DNA of 64,000 bases from assembly GCF_002013915.1 (NCBI RefSeq), contig NZ_MBTF01000001.1, positions 682,001 through 746,000 of the forward strand, given 5' to 3'. How positions within the stretch are numbered: position 1 is the stretch's first letter; each line of letters opens with the position of its first letter. A program made the translations under genes and the position numbers. The DNA comes from Mucilaginibacter pedocola. Lineage in GTDB: Bacteria > Bacteroidota > Bacteroidia > Sphingobacteriales > Sphingobacteriaceae. This document shows, piece by piece, positions 8,321 through 18,709 of the stretch. The notes under the pieces are model-generated. The model ran no database searches. It saw only the letters and a program-made list of their open reading frames with translations, and was not told the origin of the DNA.

Positions 8321-9823
8321 TTAAAAGAACCCTAATTTATTCTTATTATACGATATCAGCATGTTTTTATGCTGGCGGTAATGATCAAGCATCATTTTGT
8401 GGTTCTCGCGGCCAAAGCCCGATTTTTTGTACCCGCCAAATGGTGCGTGGGCAGGGTAGGCGTGGTAATTATTTACCCACACCCGCCCGGCCTGTATAGC
8501 GCGGGGCACCTGGTAAACTTCGTGTGCGTCGCGGGTCCACACGCCGGCACCCAGGCCATACATGGTATCGTTGGCAATAGCAATAGCTTCTTCGGTTGTT
8601 TTAAAGGTGGTAACGCAGGCAACCGGGCCAAATATCTCTTCCTGGAAAATCCGCATCTTGTTATTGCCCTTAAACAGCGTAGGTTGAATATAGTAGCCGC
8701 CTTCCAGTTCGCCATCCAGTTTGTTTACATCGCCACCGCAAAGCACCTCGGCGCCTTCTTCTTTACCAATTTTAAGGTACGATTGTATTTTTTCGTACTG
8801 GTCGTTACTCGCTTGCGCGCCCATCATGGTACTATCGTCAAGCGGGTGCCCCATTTTAATGGCTTTAGTACGCTCAATAACGCGGGCCATAAATTTATCG
8901 TAAATGTTCTCGTGCACCAATATCCTCGATGGGCAGGTACAAACCTCACCCTGGTTCAGGGCGAACAACACGGCGCCCTCAATGGCTTTATCAAAAAACT
9001 CATCATCAGCATCAGCAACCGATTCGAAGAAGATGTTTGGCGATTTACCTCCCAGTTCTATAGTAACAGGGATCAGGTTTTCTGACGCATACTGCATAAT
9101 TAAACGCCCGGTGGTTGTTTCGCCGGTGAACGATACCTTGGCAATACGAGGAGACGATGCCAATGGTTTACCCGCCTCGGGGCCAAAACCTGTTACGATG
9201 TTTAGTACGCCCGCGGGCAATACATCTTTTATCAGGTCCATCAGCACCATAATGGATGTTGGTGTCTGCTCGGCCGGTTTTACTACGCAGCAGTTACCGG
9301 CTGCAAGTGCAGGGGCTATCTTCCATGTGGCCATTAGCAGCGGGAAGTTCCACGGAATGATCTGGCCAACAACGCCCAGCGGTTCGTTGATTACTATAGA
9401 AACGGTGTATTCGTCGTGCTCGGATATGCTGCCTTCTTCGGCGCGTATAACACCGGCGAAGTAACGGAAATGGTCTATCACCAACGGCAGGTCGGCATTT
9501 TTGGTTTCGCGAATGGCTTTGCCGTTATCAATAGCTTCTACCGTTGCCAGGTAGTCTAAGTTGGTTTCAATGATATCGGCTATCTTATTTAATAAGCCGG
9601 CACGGTACGCGGCCGATGTTTTGCCCCAGGTTTTGAAGGCCTCGTGTGCGGCATCTAAAGCCAGCTCAATATCCTCTTTGGTAGAGCGGGCAGCTTTGGT
9701 AAACACTTTGCCATCAATGGGCGATACGTTATCGAAATATTCTCCTTTAACGGGGGCAACAAATTTGCCGCCAATAAAATTGTCGTACTTCTCCTGAAAA
9801 GAAGGTTTTGAATTAGTGCTCAT
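8321..9823 (-). CDS. NAD-dependent aldehyde dehydrogenase (AcoD/ExaC type)
   Basis: A 500-residue protein, the usual length for class-I-like ALDHs. Cofactor-site segments '[16 protein letters not shown]' (153-168) and '[10 protein letters not shown]' (231-240) are present. The general base is Glu256 in '[11 protein letters not shown]' and the nucleophile Cys295 in '[11 protein letters not shown]'. It oxidises an aldehyde to the acid, probably acetaldehyde or another short aldehyde by its resemblance to AcoD/ExaC enzymes. DUF779 lies downstream and a divergent AraC regulator upstream, a common arrangement for inducible aldehyde or alcohol catabolism. The shared 165-bp promoter region is where the AraC protein presumably acts. 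Confidence 0.93.
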   Translation of the reverse strand: MSTNSKPSFQEKYDNFIGGKFVAPVKGEYFDNVSPIDGKVFTKAARSTKEDIELALDAAHEAFKTWGKTSAAYRAGLLNKIADIIETNLDYLATVEAIDNGKAIRETKNADLPLVIDHFRYFAGVIRAEEGSISEHDEYTVSIVINEPLGVVGQIIPWNFPLLMATWKIAPALAAGNCCVVKPAEQTPTSIMVLMDLIKDVLPAGVLNIVTGFGPEAGKPLASSPRIAKVSFTGETTTGRLIMQYASENLIPVTIELGGKSPNIFFESVADADDEFFDKAIEGAVLFALNQGEVCTCPSRILVHENIYDKFMARVIERTKAIKMGHPLDDSTMMGAQASNDQYEKIQSYLKIGKEEGAEVLCGGDVNKLDGELEGGYYIQPTLFKGNNKMRIFQEEIFGPVACVTTFKTTEEAIAIANDTMYGLGAGVWTRDAHEVYQVPRAIQAGRVWVNNYHAYPAHAPFGGYKKSGFGRENHKMMLDHYRQHKNMLISYNKNKLGFF

Positions 9824-9988
9824 GATAATTAGTTTTTTGTTTCGAATTGGTAAAGGCTAAGGTAGGCGGGGGCATCATCGGGCATTTGCACGATGTTATC
9901 AATTGATAGCACAATGGTGTCAAAAAATATTTGGCGTTTGCAGATGCTTTAAAATACCCCTACTTTTAATTTACCAAATTATAAGCCC

Positions 9989-10921
9989 ATGACAAACGGG
10001 AATTTATTGTCGCCGCTCAACCTTTCCACCGGGAAAGAACTTAACACACTGGTAGAAAACCGCAAAGCCTACACGCTTAACCATTGCGAACTGAATGTTT
10101 TTGAAACTTATCAGCGTAGCGAACTGGTGCCGCTTACTTTTACGGACCTGGTGATAACCAGCATGCTACGCGGTAAAAAGGTGATGCATTTGTTTGATAA
10201 GCCCGGCTTTGATTACCTGCCCGGCGAAACGGTGATTGTACCGCCCAACATCACCATGAAGATAGATTTCCCCGAAGCCACCGCTAATCAACCTTCGCAA
10301 TGCACCGCGCTGGCTATCAACCAGCAGGAGATATTGAATACACTTGATTTTTTGAACGAAAACTATCCGCGCGAAGACAAGCACGACTGGCGGCTGAACT
10401 ATAATCAGTTCCACTTCTTCAATAATTACGAACTGGCGCAGCTTATTAATAAGCTCATCCGCATTAGCACCGGCGATGCGCTAACCAAGGACGTATTGGC
10501 CAATCTGACGCTGAAGGAATTGCTCATCCGCATTATGCAGATGCAGAATTTTAACGAGCTGAAGGATAGCGCACACGAACTCAGCGGCAATAACCGCTTC
10601 GCTTATGTGCTGGAATACATCAAAAACAACCTGACCAGCAAACTTAGCATCGATGCCCTTTGCCGTATGGCCTTTATGAGCAAGGCGAGTTTTTTTCGCG
10701 CCTTTAAGCACGAGTTGGGCATATCGCCGGTGGATTATATCATTAAGGAGCGCCTGCAATTCGCCAAACAACTGATGAATAACCCATACAACAGTATATC
10801 CGAAGCTTGCTTTAAAGCAGGGTTTAACAATCTCAACTACTTCAGCCGTGCCTTCAGGAAGATAGAGGGCATTACGCCAAGCCAGTATAAAATGCGGGTG
10901 AAGCATACAGGGTTAAATTGA
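9989..10921 (+). CDS. AraC-family transcriptional regulator
   Basis: A 310-residue regulator. The N-terminal half has the AraC-type cupin pattern ('KKVMHLFDKPGFDYLPGETVIVPPNITMKIDFPEA'). The C-terminal ~100 residues carry two helix-turn-helix motifs: 'LSIDALCRMAFMSKASFFRAFKHELGISPVDYI' and 'SISEACFKAGFNNLNYFSRAFRKIEGITPSQYK'. It is divergent from the aldehyde dehydrogenase with 165 bp between start codons and is therefore its most likely regulator, probably with an aldehyde or alcohol as inducer. The inducer and the operator are inference. The start at 9989 is the first ATG of the frame. Confidence 0.92.
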   Translation: MTNGNLLSPLNLSTGKELNTLVENRKAYTLNHCELNVFETYQRSELVPLTFTDLVITSMLRGKKVMHLFDKPGFDYLPGETVIVPPNITMKIDFPEATANQPSQCTALAINQQEILNTLDFLNENYPREDKHDWRLNYNQFHFFNNYELAQLINKLIRISTGDALTKDVLANLTLKELLIRIMQMQNFNELKDSAHELSGNNRFAYVLEYIKNNLTSKLSIDALCRMAFMSKASFFRAFKHELGISPVDYIIKERLQFAKQLMNNPYNSISEACFKAGFNNLNYFSRAFRKIEGITPSQYKMRVKHTGLN

Positions 10922-10951
10922 GAGCCACTATTTTCTCGTTGTTTACTATCG

Positions 10952-10993
10952 CCACTGTATCGTAACCGAACACCCACTGTTACACATGCGTAC
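10952..10993 (+). promoter_or_regulatory. Conserved 42-bp upstream element, copy A
   Basis: This 42-base block is identical at 33 of 42 positions, without gaps, to 21286-21327. Conserved cores are CACTGTATC, ACCGAAC, CCCA, TACA and GCGTACA. It lies 96 bases before the first permease start. Repetition before two genes of one transport system suggests a shared activator site. A GGTAT-containing segment near 11050 has some resemblance to a sigma-54 -24 half, but I see no full -24/-12 match. Confidence 0.6.
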
Positions 10994-11089
10994 ATTCCGA
11001 ACAACTTGTTAAATAAATAAAATATTAATAATGAGGCATTTGTGAATATGGTATAGCTTTTAACTACGTTAGGTACAAAAGATCTTACC

Positions 11090-13516
11090 ATGTTAAAAAA
11101 CTACTTCAAGATAGCCTGGCGTAATATCATTCGCCATAAAGGTTATTCTGCTATAAATATTTCGGGCTTAAGTGTGGGCATTGCTGCCTCGTTGCTCATT
11201 TTCGTTATCCTGCAGTTCGAGCTAAGCTTTAACACTAATTTTAGCAATTACAAAAACATTTACCATGTGGTAACCCAGCAAATGGGCGAGGATGGTACTA
11301 CCTATAACCCGGGCGTGTCTGTCCCCGGGCTGGATGCTTTGCGCATCGATTTTCCGCAGGTAAAATTTGCGGCGTTAAACTCCAGTTATGGTAGCCAGTT
11401 AACCGTACCCGGTAACGACCCGACCAACGCCGTTAACGATAAAAAATTTTCCGAACCTCTGGGGGTGGTTTTTATAGAACCGCAATTCTTCGATATTTTT
11501 CAATGGGATTGGCTGGCCGGCGACAAAAAAGCCCTATTGCAACCTAATATGGTGGTGATAGATAAAAGTACCGCTACCAAATACTTTGGCGATTGGACAA
11601 CTGCCATGGGCAGAACGCTAAAAATGGATAACGTTTTAACGTTAAAAATTGCCGGTGTAACAGCTGATGCACCGGGCAACAGCGATTTTCCTTTTAAAGT
11701 GATGGTATCTTACATCACCTGGAAACAACACCCCAACGATTATGATTACTCGAACGTATGGGGATCGTTAAGCAGCAACCACCAGATATTTGCCGAATTA
11801 CCCGCAAATATGTCAGCCGCAAACATGGATAAACAGTTGGTTGGCTTCACTGCTAAGTACTCAGAAGATAAAACGAAAGTAACCCGTGCACACTTTTTGC
11901 AAGCCCTTAAAGATCTGCACTTTGATACCCGTTTCGGCAATACCCTCGGCGATCATAGCACCAGCATGGCAACGCTGCGTATTTTAGGGCTTATTGCAGT
12001 GCTCATCATCGTTATGGCATCTATCAACTTTATCAATCTTTCTACAGCACAGTCGGTAGGGCGTTCAAAAGAAGTGGGTATACGCAAAGTGTTGGGTAGC
12101 AGCCGTAAACAACTTATATTGCAGGTAATTGGCGAAACAACATTGATAGTATTATTCTCGGTTATAATAGCCATCGCCATAGGCCTGGTAGCGCTTCCTC
12201 ATTTAAAAAACATTGCCAGCGTACCCGAAAATATGGGTTTGTTTAATTGGGGTACCGTTGCATTTTTATCGCTCACAGTAGTTGCGGTTATTCTGTTATC
12301 GGGTATTTATCCGGCGCTTATCGTATCGGGCTTTAAACCTATACTGGCCATCAAAAATAAAATTACCGCTGCATCTGTTGGCGGCATACCCTTGCGCCGG
12401 GCGCTGGTAGTTGGGCAGTTTGTTATTGCGCAATTACTCATCATAGGCACATTGGTAGCCGTAAAACAAATGAATTATGTAAACGAAGCCGATTTAGGTT
12501 TCAATAAAAGTGCGGTGTTAATACTGCCCGGTTATACCGACAGCATTAGCCTGAGCAAAATAGAAACCTTTAAACAGCAATTGCTTCAAAACCCTCAGGT
12601 AAAATCGGTAAGCTTTGCTTCAGATGCGCCATCGTCAGAAAACAACTGGGCCTCGAACTTTTATTATAACAACGACCCTAAAGGTGCCACCTTCGCCACC
12701 TTCCTGAAATATGGCGATGCGGATTATTTTAAAACCTTCGGGTTTAAATTTGCAGCCGGCAAAGGGTACGACCCAAGCGATACAGTCCGCCAGGTAGTGG
12801 TTAACGAAACATTGATACACAAACTGGGGGTTAACAAAGCCGAAGATGCTATTGGCAAAACACTGAAAGTTGGCGGTGCCAAAACCTGGGCAACTATTAC
12901 CGGCGTGGTTAAAGATTTTAAAACAAATTCTTTGCGCGATGCCGTTAAGCCTATTACCATCTCGCCCCGCAAACAATTTGAAAGCCTGGCAGCAGTGAAG
13001 ATAGAAACAGCACACCTTGCCCAAACCACCGCAGCTATTAAATCACTATGGGAACAAACCTATCAGGAGTACGCTTATAATGGGTACTTCCTCGACGATA
13101 ACATTGCTAAATTTTATGAGCAGGAAAACAAGCTGGCACTGGTTTACAAAATATTTGCAGGCATAGCCATCTTTATTTCTTGCCTGGGCTTGTATGGGCT
13201 GGTATCGTATATGGCGGTGCAGCGTACCAAAGAAGTAGGTGTGCGCAAGGTATTGGGCGCTTCGGTGGCAAACATCGTGTTCATGTTCTCTAAAGAGTTT
13301 TTACTGCTGATAGGGGTAGCCTTTATGATAGCTATGCCGATAGCCTGGTATGTAATGTCGGAATGGCTGCAAAACTTTGCTTACCGCATACCGCTTACAG
13401 CTGGTGTATTCATTATGGCAATAGTAGGCTCAATGGGTATCGCCTGGCTAACTGTAAGCTATAAAGCCATTAAAGCTGCATTGGTAAACCCGGTGAAGAG
13501 CCTGAGGAGCGAGTAA
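11090..13516 (+). CDS. MacB/FtsX-type ABC transporter permease 1
   Basis: An 808-residue permease with two MacB-type halves. The N-terminal helix 'IAWRNIIRHKGYSAINISGLSVGIAASLLIFVIL' is followed by a periplasmic core domain, then a three-helix FtsX block introduced by 'TAQSVGRSKEVGIRKVLGSSRKQL'. A second periplasmic domain follows, then a second FtsX block introduced by 'QRTKEVGVRKVLGASVANIVFMFSKEF'. The protein ends 'ALVNPVKSLRSE', a terminus shared with the next three genes. Such exporters move substrates between inner membrane and periplasm by mechanotransmission and need a LolD-type ATPase, here at 21467. The substrate is unknown; peptides, antibiotics or lipids are handled by relatives. 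Confidence 0.9.
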   Translation: MLKNYFKIAWRNIIRHKGYSAINISGLSVGIAASLLIFVILQFELSFNTNFSNYKNIYHVVTQQMGEDGTTYNPGVSVPGLDALRIDFPQVKFAALNSSYGSQLTVPGNDPTNAVNDKKFSEPLGVVFIEPQFFDIFQWDWLAGDKKALLQPNMVVIDKSTATKYFGDWTTAMGRTLKMDNVLTLKIAGVTADAPGNSDFPFKVMVSYITWKQHPNDYDYSNVWGSLSSNHQIFAELPANMSAANMDKQLVGFTAKYSEDKTKVTRAHFLQALKDLHFDTRFGNTLGDHSTSMATLRILGLIAVLIIVMASINFINLSTAQSVGRSKEVGIRKVLGSSRKQLILQVIGETTLIVLFSVIIAIAIGLVALPHLKNIASVPENMGLFNWGTVAFLSLTVVAVILLSGIYPALIVSGFKPILAIKNKITAASVGGIPLRRALVVGQFVIAQLLIIGTLVAVKQMNYVNEADLGFNKSAVLILPGYTDSISLSKIETFKQQLLQNPQVKSVSFASDAPSSENNWASNFYYNNDPKGATFATFLKYGDADYFKTFGFKFAAGKGYDPSDTVRQVVVNETLIHKLGVNKAEDAIGKTLKVGGAKTWATITGVVKDFKTNSLRDAVKPITISPRKQFESLAAVKIETAHLAQTTAAIKSLWEQTYQEYAYNGYFLDDNIAKFYEQENKLALVYKIFAGIAIFISCLGLYGLVSYMAVQRTKEVGVRKVLGASVANIVFMFSKEFLLLIGVAFMIAMPIAWYVMSEWLQNFAYRIPLTAGVFIMAIVGSMGIAWLTVSYKAIKAALVNPVKSLRSE

Positions 13517-13592
13517 GTTCATAGATGATGGTTCATGGCAGTTAATTGCGTGCAGCTACCATGAACTATCATCCATCAACTATTAACCAATA

Positions 13593-13649
13593 GAATCGGT
13601 GAAATCAGAGAAATCTGTGGAATCGGTGCAAAAATAAATCGGTGTAATC
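13593..13649. repeat. AATCGGTGAAAT-type tandem words before permease 2
   Basis: Words of the form AATC[GT]GTG[AGC]AA[AT] are repeated about four times, ending eight bases before the ATG at 13657. Similar blocks precede permeases 3 and 4. Confidence 0.75.
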
Positions 13650-13656
13650 CCAGAAA

Positions 13657-16062
13657 ATGAATAACATAAAAATAGCCTGGCGGAGCATATGGAAACATAA
13701 AGCTTATTCGCTTATTAACATTATAGGTTTAACCACCGGGCTTACCGCCTGTTTAATTGTTGCCGCGGTTGTTATCGACGAACTATCGTACGATAAACAA
13801 TGGAGCAAGGGCGACGATATTTACAGAGTAATATCCATCAACTCGGCCGTTAAAGGTGAGGAGCGGCAGGCTGTTACTTTTTCTGGTCTGGGGCCATCGC
13901 TAAAAAAAGACCTGCCCGAGGTGGCTGATTATTGCCGCATATCCGTTGTGAAAAATCGGCTTAGGCTCGGCGAAGCCAAAGATGGAGTAGCCTTTGAAAG
14001 CATGCGTGCCGAACCGACGCTTTGGAACGTGCTCGACCTTAACATAGTACAGGGCAACCCCAGGAAGTTTGTAAAAGGCTATACCAACCTCATCATCACC
14101 CAAAAAATACAACAACAATACTTTCCCGGCCAAAGCCCGATAGGTAAAGTAGTATACACCGTGCCTGATTTTGGCGAAAAAAAGGCATGCCTTATTACCG
14201 GCGTTGTAGATAAGATACCTCAAAACACACACCTGCGGTCGGACATTATTACGCTCGACGAGTTGCCGCCAAGCTATGATGAGATGCCTAAACCCGACGG
14301 CGCTTTTACATTTATGGCACAATACATTTTGTTGAAACCCGGCACATCGGCTTCTGCTTTTACCACCAAGGTAAATAACTGGTATAAAGCAAAGGTTACA
14401 CCTAAAAAACCTGATTACCTGTTTCAATTTCAGCCCATAAAAGATGTTTATTTAAGATCTGATCTGGCGGGCGGACAAAGAGTACAGGGCAGCATGCAAA
14501 ACGTGTACATTTTTGGTGCAGTTGCTGTTTTTCTGTTGCTTATTGCCTGTATTAATTTCATCAATCTTACTATATCAAGGGTATTTACACGTGCAAAAGA
14601 AACAGGCGTACGCAAGGTGCTTGGAGCAGGTACCGGCCAACTCATGATGCGCTTTTTGTCGGAGTCGGTTTTGTTTTTTGCCATATCGTTTACCCTCGCT
14701 ATTGTACTTTACCAGTTTTTAATAAAACCGGTAGAAAGCTATTTGGGGCATGCCTTAACCGTTAGTTTGTACGATTCTGTATTTCTGTTGGTAGCAATAG
14801 TAGTTGTATTGGTGGTAAGCATCGGTACGGGTATTTATCCGGCCTGGTTTTTATCGCGCCCGCAACCAAGCGTTATATTCAGGGGGAAAGCTTCCGGACA
14901 TATCCAGCTTAATTTCCTGAAGAAGGCATTGGTTGTTGGCCAGTTTGCCATATCGGTTGCCATTATATTGGTTACGCTGATTGTGCATAACCAACTCGAT
15001 TTTATTGGGACAAAGGACTTAGGTTTCGATAAAAATAACCTCATAAGTATAGCTTTTACCGACTGGGGCAAAACCGGGCAGGTATTTAAACAAGCGGTAA
15101 AGCAATTACCGGGTGTAGAAAATGCAAGCATCAGCAATTGGTACCCAACAGGGGGAGCGGGCAATATGTCTACAACCATAGAGGTGAAGGGCGAAAAGGT
15201 AAACGTATTTTTTATACAGGCGGATGCCGATTTGAGTGATGTGTTAAAGCTTCAGCTTAAATCGGGCAGGTTGCTTGACGCAGGCACACCATCAGACGTT
15301 ATCAATGCAGATTCAGCAATGTGGGGGAGTAGTAAAGAAACAAAAGATAAAGCTGCGATACAGCCCCTGGTAATCACTTCTTACACGGCCGGTTTCCTGA
15401 ACGCAAAACTGAATGTACCTGTAAACTTTAAAGGCATGCCGGTGGGCATAGTAAAAGATTTTTACAGCGAATCGTTACGCACCAAAATCAAGCCCACGTT
15501 AATTATGGGGCTGGATAATCCGCAATATGGTTATATGCTGATAAGAGTTATACCGGGTGCCGAAAAGCAGGTACTTACGGCAATGAGCAAACTTTATAAA
15601 CAGTTTTATCCCGAGAGAGCCTTCGATTATAACTGGATAAACGACCAGGTGGACGAGCAATATAAAGCAGAATTTAAGCTTCAGCAATTGTTCACTTGTT
15701 TTAGCGTGTTCATCATTTTCCTGGCATGCCTTGGGCTTTTTGGCTTGGTTAGTTTTACGGTAGAGCAGCGCGTAAAAGAGATTGGTATACGTAAGGTGCT
15801 TGGTGCAGGCGTAAGCAGTATTGTTACCCTGATAGCTAAAGATTACCTATGGCTCATCATCGTAGCGGTAGTAATTGCTTCGCCGGTGGCCTGGTACGCC
15901 ATGGATAAATGGTTGCAGGATTTTGCTTACCATATAACTATACAGTGGTGGGTATTTGCCCTTGCAGGTGGCTCTGCTGCGCTAATTGCATTTGCTACCA
16001 TTAGTATGCAATCGGTAAAAGCTGCATTGGTAAATCCGGTGAAGAGCCTTCGTTCCGAATGA
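13657..16062 (+). CDS. MacB/FtsX-type ABC transporter permease 2
   Basis: An 801-residue paralogue of the preceding gene with the same order: 'IAWRSIWKHKAYSLINIIGLTTGLTACLIV', periplasmic domain, FtsX block after 'FTRAKETGVRKVLGAGTGQL', second periplasmic domain, and second FtsX block after 'EQRVKEIGIRKVLGAGVSSIVTLIAKDY'. It ends 'ALVNPVKSLRSE'. The periplasmic domains differ clearly from those of permease 1, so this is an old duplication and the pair may form a heterodimer or serve different substrates. A 140-bp spacer with a repeat block separates the two genes. Confidence 0.9.
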   Translation: MNNIKIAWRSIWKHKAYSLINIIGLTTGLTACLIVAAVVIDELSYDKQWSKGDDIYRVISINSAVKGEERQAVTFSGLGPSLKKDLPEVADYCRISVVKNRLRLGEAKDGVAFESMRAEPTLWNVLDLNIVQGNPRKFVKGYTNLIITQKIQQQYFPGQSPIGKVVYTVPDFGEKKACLITGVVDKIPQNTHLRSDIITLDELPPSYDEMPKPDGAFTFMAQYILLKPGTSASAFTTKVNNWYKAKVTPKKPDYLFQFQPIKDVYLRSDLAGGQRVQGSMQNVYIFGAVAVFLLLIACINFINLTISRVFTRAKETGVRKVLGAGTGQLMMRFLSESVLFFAISFTLAIVLYQFLIKPVESYLGHALTVSLYDSVFLLVAIVVVLVVSIGTGIYPAWFLSRPQPSVIFRGKASGHIQLNFLKKALVVGQFAISVAIILVTLIVHNQLDFIGTKDLGFDKNNLISIAFTDWGKTGQVFKQAVKQLPGVENASISNWYPTGGAGNMSTTIEVKGEKVNVFFIQADADLSDVLKLQLKSGRLLDAGTPSDVINADSAMWGSSKETKDKAAIQPLVITSYTAGFLNAKLNVPVNFKGMPVGIVKDFYSESLRTKIKPTLIMGLDNPQYGYMLIRVIPGAEKQVLTAMSKLYKQFYPERAFDYNWINDQVDEQYKAEFKLQQLFTCFSVFIIFLACLGLFGLVSFTVEQRVKEIGIRKVLGAGVSSIVTLIAKDYLWLIIVAVVIASPVAWYAMDKWLQDFAYHITIQWWVFALAGGSAALIAFATISMQSVKAALVNPVKSLRSE

Positions 16063-16080
16063 TGTGCAGATGAGGAAAAA

Positions 16081-16180
16081 AAATCGGTGAAATCATAGAA
16101 TAAAATCTGTGAAATCGGTGAAATAGAATCGGTGAAATCAAAAGAAATCTGTGAAAACAGTGCAATAAAATCGGTGTAAT
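16081..16180. repeat. AATCGGTGAAAT-type tandem words before permease 3
   Basis: A 100-base block made of AATCGGTGAAATC, AATCTGTGAAA and related words, roughly six copies, runs to within two bases of the ATG at 16182. It is the longest of the three blocks. Confidence 0.8.
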
Positions 16181-16181
16181 C

Positions 16182-18578
16182 ATGATAAAGAACTACTTTA
16201 AAATCGCCTGGCGTAACTTGTGGAAGAACAAGGTATCTTCTGTAATTAACATTGTAGGGCTGGCTGTGGGTATGGCGGCCTGCATCGTTATCCTGCTGTT
16301 TGTATCGTACGAGAAAAGCTTTGATAGCTTCCACGGCGAGGATATTGTAAGGCTAAACGAGGTGCAAAAATTCCCTGGTATGGCGGCATCGCAAAAGGTA
16401 GCGCTATCTATGTACCCTATGGCACCCGCACTAAAGGCCGATTTCCCCGAGGTGAAAGATTATACCCGCGTTAAATGGGACGATAAATACCAGCTTACCT
16501 ACAACGAGAAAAGAATTTTTGTACCGCAGGTACTCGCGGTGGATTCATCGTTCTTTAACATCTTCAATTTCAAGGTAGTTAAGGGCGATGCGCTGGCGGC
16601 AATACAAAAACCTAACAGCGTTGCCATTACCGAAGAAACTGCGGAAAAGCTTTTTGGCAAGGAAGACCCTATAGGCAAGATCATTAACCACTACGGTGGC
16701 GATACAGTTAAGTTCACCGTAACAGCCGTAATGGCTAATGCACCAAAAAATTCGCAATTGCAATTTGATGCGTTATACTCTTTAGCCGGTATCCATCAAA
16801 AATGGATGGATAACTGGGGCGGCAACTGGCTGAACACCTACCTAAAATTGACACCGGGTACCAACCTGAAAGCGTTTAACGGCAAAATGGAGGGTTTCCT
16901 GAAAAAGCATTTACCCCGCGACAATTGGAAGTATTACGAGGTGTTTTACCTGCCGCTGAAAGATGTGCACGCGGGCTCTACCGATATCGGGTTGGATTAC
17001 CTCAACTTCCAGAAGTTCGACCAAAAGTCTACCAATCTTTTCGCTATCATAGCCATTATCGTACTGGTGATAGCCTGCGTAAACTTCATGAACCTATCTA
17101 CCGCTCGCTCGGCAGATAGGGCAAAAGAGGTGGGTATTCGCAAATCTATCGGAGCCAACAGGCCGCAGCTGGCTTTGCAATTTTTAGGCGAAACCATTTT
17201 GCTATCGTTATTGGCATTGGTATTTGCTATTGTGTTGGTAGAGGTTGGTTTGCCATACGTAAACAACCTTAGCCTGCGCGATATATCGTTACCGGTTTTC
17301 AGCAAGCCATTATTCTTGCCGCTTATCCTTTTGGGTACTATTGCAGTTGGCTTTGTATCGGGTATTTACCCGGCTTTGTTCCTGTCATCTTTCCAGCCGG
17401 TTAAGGTTTTGAAAGGTTCGATAGAGACAGGAAAAAACAAAGGTACGCTGCGCAACGTGTTGGTTGTTGGCCAATTTACAAGTGCGGTTTTTCTGATGAT
17501 AGCTACCGTATTTGTAGTAAAACAGCTCGATTTTATGCAGAAGAAAGACCCGGGTTTCACCCGCGAGCAAATGGTTACCATTCCGCTCGACAGGATATCC
17601 GGCCAAAAATACCAATTGTTTAAGCAGCAGTTATTGAATAATACACTTGTTGCCGGGGTAACCGCCTCGCAAGATCAGTTGGGCAGCCATTTAGACCAAT
17701 CTGGCGTGAATTTTAAGTATAAAGATTCGCCAGAGAGAAATATGGCAGCTACGCAACTTATTGTTGATAACGATTATTTAAAGGTTTATAACATTAAGAT
17801 GTCTGAGGGGAAAAACTTTTCAACTGAAAAATCGCAAAATGGCCGCGAGTATATTGTAAATGAGGCTATGGCCGACGAGTTGTTAAAAGACCACAAGGGC
17901 GCTACACGTGCCTCATTGATAGGTCAACGTTTTGGATACGATTCGTTAGGCGTAATAACCGGCATCTCTAAAAATTTCAATTTCAATTCGATGCATTATA
18001 AGGTGGAAAACCTGTTCATCGTAAACCAAAGCGAATGGGGCTTCCGTACAGTTTCGGTGAAGATAAAAGCCGGTAGTTCAAAAGAGGCTATCGAGTTTAT
18101 AAAAGCCACCTGGAAACAGGTTAACCCCGACCATCCATTTGAATACGAGTTTTTAGACGACCACTTTGCCGAAGTTTACCGTGCCGATAATCAGGTAAGT
18201 AAAATTGTGGGCATACTGGCGGGCTTAGCCATCCTGATATCTTGCCTTGGCTTGTTCGGGCTCGCATCGTTCTCTGCTGAAAAACGCATCAAAGAAATAG
18301 GCGTACGCAAAGTTTTGGGCGCATCGGTACAAAATATCGTGGTGCTGTTATCAACCCATTTTATAAAATTGGTTTTGATAGCCAACCTGATAGCCTGGCC
18401 GCTTGCCTGGTATGCCATGAATTTATGGCTGAAGGATTTTGCCTTCCATATAGATATAACCTTAGGCACATTTATATTCGTAGCAGCGCTGTCAGTGATT
18501 ATCGCATTGCTAACCATCAGCTTCCAGTCCGTAAAAGCAGCAATTGCAAACCCGGTGAAGAGCCTTAAAACGGAGTAG
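16182..18578 (+). CDS. MacB/FtsX-type ABC transporter permease 3
   Basis: A 798-residue double-MacB permease: 'IAWRNLWKNKVSSVINIVGLAVGMAACIVILLF' at the N-terminus, a first FtsX block after 'ARSADRAKEVGIRKSIGANRPQL', and a second after 'EKRIKEIGVRKVLGASVQNIVVLLSTHF'. The end is 'AIANPVKSLKTE', slightly divergent from the other copies. The first coupling motif reads 'RKSIGA' where the siblings have 'RKVLGA' or 'RKVMGA'. It presumably couples to the ATPase at 21467, as no other ATPase gene is present in the cluster. Confidence 0.9.
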   Translation: MIKNYFKIAWRNLWKNKVSSVINIVGLAVGMAACIVILLFVSYEKSFDSFHGEDIVRLNEVQKFPGMAASQKVALSMYPMAPALKADFPEVKDYTRVKWDDKYQLTYNEKRIFVPQVLAVDSSFFNIFNFKVVKGDALAAIQKPNSVAITEETAEKLFGKEDPIGKIINHYGGDTVKFTVTAVMANAPKNSQLQFDALYSLAGIHQKWMDNWGGNWLNTYLKLTPGTNLKAFNGKMEGFLKKHLPRDNWKYYEVFYLPLKDVHAGSTDIGLDYLNFQKFDQKSTNLFAIIAIIVLVIACVNFMNLSTARSADRAKEVGIRKSIGANRPQLALQFLGETILLSLLALVFAIVLVEVGLPYVNNLSLRDISLPVFSKPLFLPLILLGTIAVGFVSGIYPALFLSSFQPVKVLKGSIETGKNKGTLRNVLVVGQFTSAVFLMIATVFVVKQLDFMQKKDPGFTREQMVTIPLDRISGQKYQLFKQQLLNNTLVAGVTASQDQLGSHLDQSGVNFKYKDSPERNMAATQLIVDNDYLKVYNIKMSEGKNFSTEKSQNGREYIVNEAMADELLKDHKGATRASLIGQRFGYDSLGVITGISKNFNFNSMHYKVENLFIVNQSEWGFRTVSVKIKAGSSKEAIEFIKATWKQVNPDHPFEYEFLDDHFAEVYRADNQVSKIVGILAGLAILISCLGLFGLASFSAEKRIKEIGVRKVLGASVQNIVVLLSTHFIKLVLIANLIAWPLAWYAMNLWLKDFAFHIDITLGTFIFVAALSVIIALLTISFQSVKAAIANPVKSLKTE

Positions 18579-18662
18579 TTGGAAATTCTAAAAACTAAGA
18601 TCTAAATTCTAAAAGAGAATAAGGTTATAAGAACAGCGACCCACAGAATCCAAAAACAAAAT

Positions 18663-18707
18663 CAATCGGTGGAATCGAGCTAATCGGTGAAATCGGTGCA
18701 AATAAAA
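18663..18707. repeat. AATCGGTGAAAT-type tandem words before permease 4
   Basis: AATCGGTGGAATC, TAATCGGTGAAATC and GGTGCAAATAAAAT follow each other directly and end two bases before the ATG at 18710. Confidence 0.75.
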
Positions 18708-18709
18708 TT

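Noticed and set aside
11040..11075. Sigma-54 promoter before permease 1
   Set aside because: A TGGTAT segment is present but no GC at the required distance; the same near 21380 is one base short. Kept only as a remark on the 42-bp element.
13593..18707. AATCGGTG repeats as a CRISPR array
   Set aside because: Repeat words are 10-13 bases, directly adjoining or irregularly spaced, without uniform spacers and without cas genes nearby.
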